Assembly: GCA_029834535.1 (NCBI GenBank)
Contig: JAQMWT010000314.1
Coordinates: forward strand, 921,661-985,660
Source of the DNA: Chrysophaeum taylorii
Taxonomy: Eukaryota > Sar > Pelagophyceae > Pelagomonadales > Pelagomonadaceae
Reading direction: 5' to 3'
Length of the DNA: 64,000 bases
A program made the position numbers and the translations under genes. This document shows, one piece after another, positions 45,728 through 56,700 of the stretch. The stretch's first letter is position 1, and each line of letters opens with the position of its first letter. The notes under the pieces are model-generated. The model was not told where the DNA came from, ran no database searches, and saw nothing but the letters and a program-made list of their open reading frames with translations.

Positions 45728-46589
45728 CGACCTCGCTACTTGTTTTATTAATACAGAATTTCGCAGCTTTGAGACGAGAGGCTCGTGTTTGCGGAATACT
45801 TTTTTAATTCATTGCTCCTATTGTATCCGAGACGCCACCGATAACCGGCAACTCTGGGAATTAGGAATGACCTCCCGAACCTTCAGCATTATTTTTTTTC
45901 ACGACGTCATTCTCGTCGACTGCAACTTATCACTTCATGCACCATCAACTTTTCGGGCCTCTTTTCTCCCCGCCCCCTCTTGCCAGTCCTATAACTTCTA
46001 AATACCCCCGCCTCTTGGTGGTGGTGCCAAAAATGACCGGGTACGTGCGAGCGTGCGTGCGTGCGTGCATGCGTGCGTGCGTCCTTGTGAAGAACTAATG
46101 CGTGGTCTTGTTCGAGAGAGCGCGACACGACGGAATCTCTTCCTCCAGCAGCGACGCTTGGGGGGGGTGGGGATCAGGCCCGCGGTCGGCGATAGACAAA
46201 CAGGAGCGTTTCTTTTAGTAGTGTGTTTGAGACCGAATGGATTCAGTAAGAAGTGGTTAGACGTAGTGACGTGTTCTCCCGCTCCTCAAACAACAGCGCG
46301 CTCTGCGGGGGAGAACAACAGACGACTAGGTAGGTGCTGCACCTACTCGAAGAAGAAGCAGCTGCTGCTGCCTTTTTGTAGACAGACAGACGGACAGACA
46401 GGAAGAATGGTAAGTAGGGCTAGGTAGGTAAAGCGCAATACGCGGAATAAATCGGAAGGAAGGGGGGGAGGAAGGTCAGGTGAGGTCAGGTCTAAGAAGG
46501 GGGTTTTGTTTTGTTTTGTTTTGTTTTGTTTTTGGTCGACGAGATGGATCGCTGAGGAGGAGGAGGAGGAGGAGGAGTCTAGTAGTATT
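45728..46589. other. Intergenic with simple repeats, no gene
   Basis: Holds (CGTG)n at about 46052-46080, (TTTTG)n at 46504-46531 and (GAG)n near 46555-46577. No recognisable gene. Confidence 0.6.
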
Positions 46590-48104
46590 CTACTCTGGCG
46601 CGTGATCGTGATAGGGGAGATGCAGGAGGGGGGGGTGGATCCGGTCGTAGGCGACATCGTAGAGGGCGGTGCAGTTGTCGTAGGAAGAAAGGTCTTTGAC
46701 GAGGATGGTCTTGTTGCGGGAGTCGACGTGGAGGAACTCGACGAGGGTGGAGGAGCAGTTTCGTTCGGCTAAGAATTGGCGAAAATTGTCTCGACTGTCC
46801 AAGAGTGGTCCTAGCTTGAAGTGCGAGCGGAGCTTGGCAAAAACGGCGTGGAGGTAGGTGGCCAAGCAGTCGGGACAGAGGACGGTCTGGTCGATCATTT
46901 TGGCGCCGTTGATTAATTTTTTTGCGTATACGGGATCCCGGTCGAGGCGGTCGAGCTCGCGCACGACGGTGGATTTATTCACTTCGAGGTGTGTGAGGCC
47001 GTGCTGGAGCGCGGGGTAGTACCACTCGACGTGGGCGTTTTGCCACAAAAAAACGACCGAGCCGAGCATCCAGAGGTGGTTTAGGTTTCGCGAGTAGCTG
47101 CCCGTGGTCGAGCCGGGCAAGTTGAGGACGTACTTGTAGTTGGTGTAGTCCTTTTCCTTGACGTACTGGCCCTTGAGACGGTCGAGATGTCGCAGCGCGT
47201 CCTTCATTTGGCGATCGTAGGGAAACTCGGGGCACGGTCTGTCGTCGTCGTTTCTCGGGTTGCAGCCGCTCGGGCATCTGACGTCGACCCTCGTCGGGTG
47301 GACGTGAGTGAGGGTCGCCGCAGAAAATCTCGCGAAGTTTCCGAGCTCGCGCGGACACCCCTCGTGGGGCGTCGATATCGAACCGCGCCAGAAGAGCCGG
47401 GAGTCGCGCCGCGGGAAGGGCGCAGCCGCGGCGGCCTTGCCGATCTTCCTGAGTCTCCCCTTCCATTCGGTCAAGTTCCCGATATAGGGGTTCGGCACGA
47501 GAATTCCGCACTTGTCGTAGCCTTCCCGCTTGGAAATGCAGAGCCGCGGCACGGGAATGTCGAATCGAGTTCGGAACGGCTTGTCTCTCCCGACCGAGGT
47601 CAGTCCCTTGTGCCACTCGGGTTCGAGACCGCACTCGAACCGGTTCTGCGGCCCGGACGCGCCGCCCTCGAACTGGTACACCACGTTCTTCGAGGGCCTC
47701 CGGTCCAAAGCCGTCCGCACGAACGACGCGTGCTTTATGTGTTTTACTACGCGCAGGAATTCCCGGCTGAAAAAAATTTTGTTGTTCAACACGATTACGG
47801 AATACTCCGGCAGTCCTATTATCGCTTCGACAAAATCCCACGTCGCCTCCTTGCTCGGCCTGAACGGGAACCCGAGTGCGATGCTTCGCGCGATCTCGGC
47901 GTCGATCACCTCGAGGCTGCGCGCGGCTTGCGCTCTCCAGTCGGTCCCGTCCTCGGCCTCGACCGTCCTCGAGGAGGCGTCCTCGCTCTTTTTCGGGCTC
48001 GAACGCGCGTCTCCGCACGGTCTTCTAGTGTACAACACGAGCGACGCGACGAACAGCGCGACCGACACGCCGTGCAAGACGGACGACCTCCGTGACGCCC
48101 ACAT
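46590..48104 (-). CDS. GT90 (CAP10/POGLUT-like) glycosyltransferase
   Basis: This 504-residue type II membrane protein starts at the ATG at 48102-48104, with a signal anchor VSVALFVASLVLY near residues 13-25. The CAP10/GT90 core is visible: RLFWRGSISTPHEG, then RFSAATLTHVHPTRVDVRCP, the DYTNYKYVLNLPGSTTGSYS nucleotide-sugar region with RNLNHLWMLGSVVFLWQ, and EWYYPALQHGLTHLEVN. GT90 enzymes add glucose or xylose to proteins or polysaccharides in the ER/Golgi. Several N-glycosylation sites (NLTE, NKST, NCSS, NKTI) fit a luminal location. Acceptor unknown; wall or capsule polysaccharide is possible. Flank 48105-48530 has no gene. Confidence 0.87.
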   Translation of the reverse strand: MWASRRSSVLHGVSVALFVASLVLYTRRPCGDARSSPKKSEDASSRTVEAEDGTDWRAQAARSLEVIDAEIARSIALGFPFRPSKEATWDFVEAIIGLPEYSVIVLNNKIFFSREFLRVVKHIKHASFVRTALDRRPSKNVVYQFEGGASGPQNRFECGLEPEWHKGLTSVGRDKPFRTRFDIPVPRLCISKREGYDKCGILVPNPYIGNLTEWKGRLRKIGKAAAAAPFPRRDSRLFWRGSISTPHEGCPRELGNFARFSAATLTHVHPTRVDVRCPSGCNPRNDDDRPCPEFPYDRQMKDALRHLDRLKGQYVKEKDYTNYKYVLNLPGSTTGSYSRNLNHLWMLGSVVFLWQNAHVEWYYPALQHGLTHLEVNKSTVVRELDRLDRDPVYAKKLINGAKMIDQTVLCPDCLATYLHAVFAKLRSHFKLGPLLDSRDNFRQFLAERNCSSTLVEFLHVDSRNKTILVKDLSSYDNCTALYDVAYDRIHPPLLHLPYHDHAPE

Positions 48105-48530
48105 CGATTCAGTTGGTTGTCTCCCTGACCACAGGGGTTTTTATCAATTTATTTATTCATTCGTAAGCCTCGTCGGAGAACCTTGTTAACGGATAAAAAA
48201 ACACCAACAACGAGACAGACAACAACGTCTCTCAATCACGGTTTTGCCCTTTGTTGTGAGGATGTGCTGCTCCAAACGTAAAAAAAAAGGTTATGCCATT
48301 TTCCTCTTAAACAAAAAATGCTGCTGCTGCACGGTCCCAACCTGCTGACACACTCCCACTTTTTGACGTCGTCACACCTCTCGGCGTCATCCGAAAAAGT
48401 TCTTGTCACCGAGATATCGGCCGCAAAGCAAAACCGAAGTCTCGCACTTGAAAAAAAAGCGACCAAAAGAGATGGGATCTAATATAGTCGCGTTTGCTGC
48501 GCGCGCGATGGGCTACCGGCCAGAGGCTCA

Positions 48531-48542
48531 ATGATGCGTCCA

Positions 48543-48575
<33 letters not shown>

Positions 48576-49110
48576 ATGTCGGCTATGGCGGCGGCTGCCG
48601 TGGACGGGATGTCTCGACTCGGCGCGTTGGAGCGGCTGCAAAAAGAGAGCCTCGACTCGCTCGGACGGCTCGCTGCCGCGTTCTTCTTCGGCCACGCGCA
48701 GCTCGAGTCGATTAAGGAGGTTGCGGTGCGCGAGACGGGTCTCGAGCTGCGCGAGTGCTGTCGCGCGACGAATCGAGCTGCGCGTCGCTGCTCCTCCCCG
48801 CGGCGTTCCCTACGCCGTGCTTCACCGACGACGACGACGACGGCTTTGAGCAGTGCGTGCTGGACAACATCCACGCGCTGGACGCGACCGTCGCCAATGA
48901 CGCGGTCGCAGGACACGTGGAGGCAGTGCCGCGAAATACGCGACTCGCGACGAAAAGCCGGCCATGCCATCGTGGTGGGTCGAGCCCGTCGAGGCGAGCC
49001 TGAGCCAGGCGTGTGGCGACATCCGCGAGATCTTGGACGGTCCGGATATGCGCAAGGAGGTTGCGGCATTTGGTCGGTCGAGGCCGTCGGGCCCGCCGGC
49101 ACGGTTTTAG
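48531..49110 (+). pseudogene. Frame-broken gene remnant
   Basis: Protein-like sequence moves through three frames: GMSRLGALERLQKESLDSLG then RLAAAFFFGHAQLESIKEVA; then MLSRDESSCASLLLPAAFPT and DDGFEQCVLDNIHALDATVA; then MPSWWVEPVEASLSQACGDI and EILDGPDMRKEVAAFG, stop 49108-49110. Two indels in a GC-biased coding trend suggest a decayed gene. Family unknown. It may continue into the next plus-strand frames. Confidence 0.4.
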
Positions 49111-49164
49111 CTGGGCCCCCCCGGTGAAAAGCGCTGCATCTCAGATTCCGTCGCGCCTGCGAGA

Positions 49165-49764
49165 GTGCCGACGATGTCCGTCCGCGAGGCCGTCCTTGCT
49201 GTACTCGCCGGCGACCTGCACGTTGATGAGGGGGCCGCGTCGCGCGACGAGGTCGTCGTCGCCGCGTCGGTCGGCACATACCACAGCCCGGAGACCCGCT
49301 ACGGGCTCCGCGACGACGCCGGCACCTCCCCTGGTCTTCTGCCGCCGAAAGAGGCAGCTGATCTTACGAGCCTGGTCCTCGGCTTGAACGACGACGAGAG
49401 CCCGGCGACGATCGATCGCCAGAGTGCTTCGAGGTGTTTCGTCGGAGAGCGCCGAGGTCGGTCGTGAATCTACTGCAGCGAGGTCGTGAATCTACAGCTC
49501 GTGACGGCGACGCCGGACGGGAGCGGCCAACCCCGGGCCAAGCGGCTCCGGGAGGATGACCACCATACCATCACCCCGCCGCGACGCGGTGGTCGTCGAC
49601 GTCAAACTGCCCCCGACGAGCCAGAGGCCCAGGTCGCGCCGCGTGCGGTGACGCTCGCTAAGGAGGCCGACGCCCTCCTCTGCCATTTCTTTGCTGGCGG
49701 GACTGACGTCGTCGTGACCAAAAGGTTCGCGCGTGTCCACCCCGCGGATATAGATAGAAGCTGA
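49165..49764 (+). other. Two short coding-like frames, unknown
   Basis: A frame ending at 49467 (VREAVLAVLAGDLHVDEGAA, TYHSPETRYGLRDDAGTSPG) is followed by one at 49486-49764 (AKEADALLCHFFAGGTDVVV). Both have GC-rich third positions, but no domain is recognisable and they may be further pieces of the decayed gene upstream. Flank 49765-50023 has no gene. Confidence 0.3.
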
Positions 49765-50023
49765 AGAGCAACCTCGGCGCCTTTCGAAAGAAGAAGCGGA
49801 ATTGTACAAAAGAATCCCTTCTCCCTCTGCGGGCTGGGAGGTTCGCGCCTCGGCTCCCTGGAGGCAGCAAGAGAGATCGGTGATCGAGGCACCTCCGAAG
49901 CCAGCCACCAGCATAAAAAAAAAAAGTGAAGAAGTAGCCGTCAACTCAATATAACCCCCGCATTTTCTTTTCTGTGGTCGTTCGTTAAAAAAATCCAACG
50001 GCCCCCTTTTTTTTTGGTTGTTG

Positions 50024-51556
50024 ATGATGATGATGATGGTGTTGGTGGTGGTGTTGTTAAAAATAGGAGGGGTCGCGTCGTCGGCGGAACCGGACTGGGT
50101 CGGGCTCGCGAGCATGGCGCGGTCGGCCGCGCTCGCGTACTACGAGGCGGGGGTGATCGTGGCCGCCCACGAGCGGTGGCGGTACGAGGCTGGCGCCGAG
50201 ACGGTGATGTGGAGCGAGGACGGGATGGGGGTCGAGGTCCGGTGGGGTCGGACGCGGCACGGCGAGGTTGCGTCCCTGGTGATCCGGGAGCTGCCGGACG
50301 CGGGGATGCGATACTTCGTGCGGACGGAGCGGAAGAAGGGCTCGGTGTCGCAGCACGTATCGATCAAGGGGTCGGACAACGCGAAGAACTTCCGGGACGA
50401 CGTGGATTATGCAAAGGTTCTGGATTTGGGGTGCCGCGTGCGGCTGCACCGGGGATTTAAGCGCGTCGCCGACGCGGTTTGGGAGGACGCGGCGATGTAC
50501 CTCGAGAAAGAAGCGTCGATCGAGCTGACCGGTCACTCTCTCGGCGGCGGCGTCGCGACAATTTTGGGGATGCGACTGGTCGCAATCGGCGGAAACGTGA
50601 CGCGCGTTGTGTCGTTTGGGGCCCCCAAGGTGACCAACGCCCACGGCGGCAAGATATACGCGCCGCGACTGCCGCTGCTTCGCGTACTCACGGCGGACGA
50701 TCCGATTCCAACGCTTCCGTCGATGGACGCCGCCTCCCAAATATTCGGGTTTTACCGCCACTTTGGTCACCGGCTCGTGTTGCTGGACGACGACGACGAC
50801 CACGACGCCTCGACCCTCGCGACGGTTTCGATGGCGCCAACCGAACCCTCGGGTCTCGCGAGGACCAAAGAGATCGAAATCGGAGCGGGGAGGTTCGCGT
50901 CGCGACCCGACCCGAGATGGCTCAGCCGGGAGAGACAGCACTGGATGAACTTTATCCACGACCCGAACTGGCGCCAGGTCTTGACCAACGAGCGGAAGAT
51001 TTTTGGCCGCCGGGTTATGGACCTCTTACTCTGGCACCTCGACGAATCTTTTTTCTTCCACGCTCACCACGTCTCGCCCACCGCGCACACGATGGATGCC
51101 TACGAGACGAGAGTAGCATCCCGCATCATCGCCGCGACCCCCGTCGCCCACTACGCGTGCCACCGCAAGGAACGCCCCCGCCGCGCTCTCAAGAAGCGGG
51201 CCCCCTTTCTCGTCGTCGCATCTCTCCTCGGTCGCCAGCTCTTCAAGTATCGCCGGATGCTCCGCGTCTTCAAGCCAAAGTACCTCCTCATCTCCCTCCT
51301 CTTTGTCGGCTGGACCGGCTCCGGCCAGTCCCACGTCATTTTCGAAAAGGCCGCCGCGGACGCCAGGGCCGCATCCGAGAGAGAAGAGGAGCCGGCCGAG
51401 GAGGAGGAGGAGGAGGAGGACCTTGTCATCCCCGCGGCGGCGGCGGCGGCGACGACCACCACCAAGGCCGCCGCCCCTTACAGCAGCCGCACCAGCCGGT
51501 CGTCGTCGTCGTCCTGGGTCAAGCCCACCAGCCCGCGGTGGCGCGGCGGACGGTGA
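50024..51556 (+). CDS. Secreted class 3 (alpha/beta hydrolase) lipase
   Basis: This 510-residue protein starts at the first of five consecutive ATGs. MMMMMVLVVVLLKIGGVASS is a signal peptide. The Lipase_3 fold shows the elbow ELTGHSLGGGVATILG with S172, the following strand VTRVVSFGAPKV, and the acidic region LRVLTADDPIPTLP that supplies the catalytic Asp; a His downstream (FGHRL or WMNFIHD) completes the triad. It would hydrolyse acylglycerols or galactolipids outside the cytosol. The C-terminal 170 residues carry a hydrophobic stretch (YLLISLLFVGWTGSG) and an acidic/Ala-rich tail, more than in typical family members. It is convergent with the M3 peptidase, 14 bp apart. Confidence 0.87.
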   Translation: MMMMMVLVVVLLKIGGVASSAEPDWVGLASMARSAALAYYEAGVIVAAHERWRYEAGAETVMWSEDGMGVEVRWGRTRHGEVASLVIRELPDAGMRYFVRTERKKGSVSQHVSIKGSDNAKNFRDDVDYAKVLDLGCRVRLHRGFKRVADAVWEDAAMYLEKEASIELTGHSLGGGVATILGMRLVAIGGNVTRVVSFGAPKVTNAHGGKIYAPRLPLLRVLTADDPIPTLPSMDAASQIFGFYRHFGHRLVLLDDDDDHDASTLATVSMAPTEPSGLARTKEIEIGAGRFASRPDPRWLSRERQHWMNFIHDPNWRQVLTNERKIFGRRVMDLLLWHLDESFFFHAHHVSPTAHTMDAYETRVASRIIAATPVAHYACHRKERPRRALKKRAPFLVVASLLGRQLFKYRRMLRVFKPKYLLISLLFVGWTGSGQSHVIFEKAAADARAASEREEEPAEEEEEEEDLVIPAAAAAATTTTKAAAPYSSRTSRSSSSSWVKPTSPRWRGGR

Positions 51557-51570
51557 TTTAGAGATGATAA

Positions 51571-53745
51571 CTAACCCGACGACGACGAAAACGACTCTTC
51601 TTCTTCCGTATCATCTAGAAGAAGAAGACCCGAGTGGCGGAGGAGGGCGTCGACTGTCGGGGGCTTGCCGCGAAACTTGCGGTAGACGTCGGCCGGGTGC
51701 TCCGAGCCGCCCAGAGCGAGGACCGTGTTCCGGAAACGCATCCCGATCTCCCGAAGGAGGTCTGCGTCGTCGTCGTCGTCGTCGTCGTCGAGGCCCGCCT
51801 CCTCGAAGGCTGCGAACGCGTCCGCGCTCATCACCTCGGCCCACTTGTAGCTGTAGTAGGCCGACGAGTACGAGAGCGCGAAGATGTGGGAAAAGGAGGC
51901 CAAGAACTTGTCGTCGGGTTCGAGCGGCGCCATCGGCAAGTACTTTTTAAAGATGCGATTTTGCACCTCGAAAAGGCTCTCATTGTTGTTATCGTATCGC
52001 GCGTGGAGCTCGATGTCGAGGGCGCCGAACGCAATCTGGCGCGCCATCATCATGCCCGCCTGAAACTTTTTGACCTTTTTGAGCTTGGCGAAGGCATCCT
52101 CGGGCAAAGGTTCTCCCGTCTCGTAGTGCTTGGCGAACGAATACAGGGTTGGTTTGTGCAGCAAAAAGTTTTCCATAAACTGCGAGGGAAGCTCGACCGC
52201 GTCCCACTCGATACCGTTGATGCCAGCGACCTCGCCGTCGTCGACTTTTGTGAGCATGTGTTGCAGACCGTGGCCCATTTCGTGGTAGAGCGTTTCGACC
52301 TCCGAAAACGTCATGAGCGACGGCTTGCCGCCGGCTGGTGGGCTGCCGTTGCACGTCAAGTAGGCCACCGGATGCTCGCGCTCGACGGCTTTTGACTTTC
52401 CCACGCACACGTCCATCCAGGCGCCGGACCTCTTGGTTTCCGGTCGACTATACGGGTCCAAGTAGAAGGCGGCGATTTTCTTCTCCTTCTCGTAGACGCC
52501 GAAGAAGCGCACGTCCGGATGCCAGACCTCAATTATTCCATCGTTTTCCTCCATCACGACGACCCCGAAGAGCCTTTCGATCAGGCCAAACAGACCCTCC
52601 AGCACACCATCGAGCGCAAAATACGGCCGAAGCGCCTCCTCGTCCACGCCCATATCCTCTCTCATCCTTTCGGAATAATACGCGACGTCCCAATGCTTGA
52701 GCTCTCGTCCCGCGAACGCCTCGAGATCGCGAAGATCGCGCTTTGCGGCGGGCACGGCCTTGGAAGCAAGGAGTTCGTGCAGCTCGTCGACGCCCTCGAG
52801 GTCGGCCATTTTGGCCGACAACGACATGTCCGCGAACGTCTCGAAACCCAGCAGCTCGGCCTGCCGGCGCCGAAGCTCCAGAATCTCATCCATCAACTCC
52901 GCGTTCTGCGCGCCGGCGCGCCCGATGTACGCTTTGTATAACGTTTCGCGAACGGACTCGTCCTGGAGGTGCTTCATCGCCGGAAGATACGAAGGGATAT
53001 CCAGCGACACGACCCACGGTCCCGCGTCGGCCGTCGCTTCGGGGTGCTTCTTCTTCGCCCTCTCGGCGGCCAGCGCGCGCGCCGATTCGGGCAGCCCGCT
53101 CGCATCCTCCAGCACCAGCTCCCACTTCGTAGCGTCGAGGACGTTGTTGGAAAAGTCCGTTGCGAGCTTGGAGAGCCTCATTTTGTTCGCGTTGAACTCC
53201 TGCTTGGCCGCGCCTTCGAGCCCGACGCCGCCCAGACGCATCTGCCGCGAATTCATGTCGACGGCTCGCTTCCGCGCCCCCGTCTCCTCGACACCCTCCA
53301 GCGCTTCGAACAGTGGCTTCGACTGACCTAATTTTGTCGTCGCCTCCACGACTTTAGGCTGCATCTCCGCGAACGCCGCGCGCAGCTCTTCCGAGTTATT
53401 CACGCCGTTCAGATGACCCACGACGCCCCACGCGTAAAAAAGCCGTGCCGACGCCTTTTCGACGGCCTCCACCGTGTCCTCGTACGTCGGCTTGAACTCC
53501 AACCCGCTTACTTTACCCTCCATCTCTTCCAGCAACGAGCTCACCCCTGGCACAACCTGCGACACCTCGATCCGCGAGAACTTGGGCAGCGACTCCTGTT
53601 CGAGGAGAGCATTATTACTACTCCCCAGAACGCTCGCCATCCGACACACCGACGACGATCGAGAGACGAGACCCGCGGCCCCAGAACAACAACAGTAACA
53701 CCCTGCTCCCAACACCGCAAACCTTCGCTGCCACCACCACCGCAT
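51571..53745 (-). CDS. M3 family zinc oligopeptidase (organellar OpdA/TOP-like)
   Basis: This 724-residue metallopeptidase degrades short peptides, typically transit-peptide fragments in plastids and mitochondria. The zinc motif is LYHEMGHGLQHML with H488, E489, H492, and the third ligand Glu lies in the following WDAVELPSQFMENF. GGKPSLMTF upstream and the C-terminal SYSSAYYSYKWAEVMSADAF are family hallmarks. The first 40 residues (MRWWWQRRFAVLGAGCYCCC, then SSAGLVSR-type residues) look like an organelle-targeting leader. The ATG at 53743-53745 was chosen over an upstream TTG. A short Asp run near the C-terminus comes from a (GAC)n repeat. Confidence 0.92.
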   Translation of the reverse strand: MRWWWQRRFAVLGAGCYCCCSGAAGLVSRSSSVCRMASVLGSSNNALLEQESLPKFSRIEVSQVVPGVSSLLEEMEGKVSGLEFKPTYEDTVEAVEKASARLFYAWGVVGHLNGVNNSEELRAAFAEMQPKVVEATTKLGQSKPLFEALEGVEETGARKRAVDMNSRQMRLGGVGLEGAAKQEFNANKMRLSKLATDFSNNVLDATKWELVLEDASGLPESARALAAERAKKKHPEATADAGPWVVSLDIPSYLPAMKHLQDESVRETLYKAYIGRAGAQNAELMDEILELRRRQAELLGFETFADMSLSAKMADLEGVDELHELLASKAVPAAKRDLRDLEAFAGRELKHWDVAYYSERMREDMGVDEEALRPYFALDGVLEGLFGLIERLFGVVVMEENDGIIEVWHPDVRFFGVYEKEKKIAAFYLDPYSRPETKRSGAWMDVCVGKSKAVEREHPVAYLTCNGSPPAGGKPSLMTFSEVETLYHEMGHGLQHMLTKVDDGEVAGINGIEWDAVELPSQFMENFLLHKPTLYSFAKHYETGEPLPEDAFAKLKKVKKFQAGMMMARQIAFGALDIELHARYDNNNESLFEVQNRIFKKYLPMAPLEPDDKFLASFSHIFALSYSSAYYSYKWAEVMSADAFAAFEEAGLDDDDDDDDADLLREIGMRFRNTVLALGGSEHPADVYRKFRGKPPTVDALLRHSGLLLLDDTEEEESFSSSSG

Positions 53746-53778
53746 GATCTCCAATAATTTTATTTATTTATTTATTTA

Positions 53779-56700
53779 CAAGTGCAGGCCAGTAAGTTCA
53801 CCTAGTCCAAATCTCTAACCCCAGCAAGTTCACCTGTTCCCGTTAAGTTCACCTAGTCCCAATCTCTAACCCCAGTACATTCGGCGTAAACCCAATCTCT
53901 AACCCCACTAAGTTTCGCGTAAACCCGCACCCACTCACCCCACTCTCCTTCGAGCACGTCGCTCTCACCCCCGCCAATCTAAGCTGCTTTGATCCGCACA
54001 CGCCGCTAAGCTTTAAGTTTACTCTAAAAGCCCCAGTAAGTTCACACTTGGTCTCAGTAAGTTCACCTGGTCGCCCGCACGCGCCGCCAACCTTTGAGTT
54101 TACTCTAAAAACTTTACTCTAAAAACCCCAGTATGTTCACCTGGTCCCAGTTTCACCTGGCCACTCAGTTCACCTAGTCCCAATCTCTAACCCCAGTAAG
54201 TTCACCTGGTTCCAGTAGGTTCACCTGGTCCCAGTAAGTTAACCTATAGTGCGCGTGTAGACGCCGGCAGGGGGCTTATCGGTATTGCGCAGCACGTGTG
54301 GAGTAGGGTGGAGTCGTCGACCAAGAAGAGGATATCCTCGGGGTTGCCGATCGACAGAGAGCCACGTAGAGCTGGACGTGGCAGAAGACGGGCTTGTGGG
54401 CAAGAGGACGCCGACCTCGCGGGGCGTCTGGCCCTGGCTCTTGGTGATCGTTTGGCGTCGGCGGGCCTTAAGGGATACAGGTTGGAGGAGCCTTGGTGAC
54501 AACGACGCGATCGATCATGTATCTGGTACCGTTGCAGTGGCCGTGCGACGGGTCGAGGTTGCGAAGACTTTAAGCTCGCGATCAAAGTCAGCATGCCGTT
54601 GGTTGTCAGGGAGTCGAAAACTCGACTGTAAAGAGCGAGGCGTCGGCTTCCGACCCAACCTAGTCTGCCGAAAAGAACTCCGACGCCTCGTCTCCGGGAA
54701 AAAAGGCCGCGGTCATGCGCGCGTTGTCAGCATCGACAACATCGTTTCGACGGGGCGTGAGAATGGCGCGCTGAAAGAGCCGCCGCGGGTCGTGGAAACA
54801 GTCTGCGAGGTCGCCGTAGACGACTTGGAGGATCACTGTCTGGCTCGTGCGCCCACATGATCCTTACCCTAAATCGGGGGACAGACAGACAGACAGACAA
54901 ACAAACATCTGTCGATTAGTAGTTAGGACAAGTGCAGGCCAGTAAGTTCACCTAGTCCCAATCTCTAACCCCAGTAAGTTCACCTGGTCCCAGTAAGTTC
55001 ACCTGGTCAGTAAGTTCACCTAGTCCCAATCTCTAACCCCAGTAAGTTCGACATAAAACCCACTCGTGCTCACACCCACTCACCCCACTCTCCTTCGAGC
55101 TCGTCGCTCTCACCTCCGCCAATCTAAGCCGCTTTCATCCGTACACGCCGCTAGCCTTTGCGTTCACTCTAAAAACCCCTGTAAGTTCACTTGGTCCCAG
55201 TAAGTTCACCTGGTCACTTAGTTCACCTAGTCCCAATCTCAAACCTCAGTAAGTTCACCTGGTCCCAGTAAGTTCACCTACCGTGCGCGTGTAGACGCCG
55301 GGAGGGGGCTTATCGGTATTGCGCAGCACGTGTGGGGTAGGGTGGAGTCGTCGATTCAGAAGAGGATATCCTCGGGGTTGCCGATCGACAGAGAGCCACG
55401 TAGAGCTGGACGTGGCAGAAGACGGGCTTCGCCAAGAGGACGCCGACCTCGCGGGGCGTCTGGCCCTAGCTCTTGGTGATCGTTTCGCGTCGGCGGGCCT
55501 TACGGGATACAGGTTGGAGGAGCCTCGGTGACAACGACACGATCGATCATGTATCTGGTACCGTTGCAGTGGCCGTGCGACGGGTCGAGGTTGCGAAGAC
55601 TTTAAGCTCGCGATCAAAGTCAGCATGCCGTTGGTTGTCAGGGAGTTCAAAACTCGACTGTAAAGAGCGAGGCGTCGTCTTCCGACCCAGCCTAGTCAGC
55701 CGAAAAGAACTCCGACGCCTCGTCTCCGGGAAAAAAAGGCCGCGGTCATGCGCGCGTTGTCAGCATCGACAACATCGTTTCGACGGGGCGTGAGAATGGC
55801 GCGCTGAAAGAGCCGCCGCGGGTCGTGGAAATAGTCTGCGAGGTCGCCGTAGACGGCTTGGAGGATCACTGTCTGGCTCTCGCGCCTACCTGATCCTTAC
55901 TCTCGCGCCTACCTGATCCTTACCCTAAATCGAGGGACAAACAAACAAACAGACAAACAAACAGACAAACAAACAAACATCTGTCGATTAGTAGTTAGGG
56001 CAAGTGCAGGCCAGTAAGTTCACCTACTCCCAATCTCTAACCCCAGTACGTTCACCTGGTCCCAGTAAGTTCACCTGGTCAGTAAGTTCACCTAGTCCCA
56101 ATCTCTAACCCCAGTAAGTTCGGCGTAAACCCACTCGTGCTCACACCCACTCACCCCACTCTCCTTCGAGCTCGTCGCTGTCGCCTCCGCCAATCTAAGC
56201 TGCTCTTATCCGCACACCCCGCTAACCTTTGCGTTTACTCTAAAACCCCCAGTAAGTTCACCTGGTCCCAGTAAGTTCACCTGGTCACTATATTCACCTA
56301 GTCCCAATCTCGAACCCCAGTAAGTTCACCTGGTCCCAGTAAGTTCACTTACAGTGCGCGTGTAGACGCCGGGAGGGGGCTTATCGGTATTGCGCAGCAC
56401 GTGTGGGGTAGGGTAGAGTCGTCGACTCAGAAGAGCATATCCTCGGGGTGGCCGATCGACAGAGAGCCACGTAGAGCTGGACGTGACAGAAGACGGGCTT
56501 GGGCAAGAGGACGCCGACCTCGCGGGGCGTTTGGCCCTGGCTCTTGTTGATCGTTTGGCGTCGGCGGGCCTTAAGGGATCCAGGTTGGAGGAGCCTCGGT
56601 GACACGACACGATCGATCACGTATCTGGTACCGTTGCAGTGGCCGTGCGACGGGTCGAGGTTGCGAAGACCTTAAGCTCGCGCTCAAAGTCAGCATGCCG

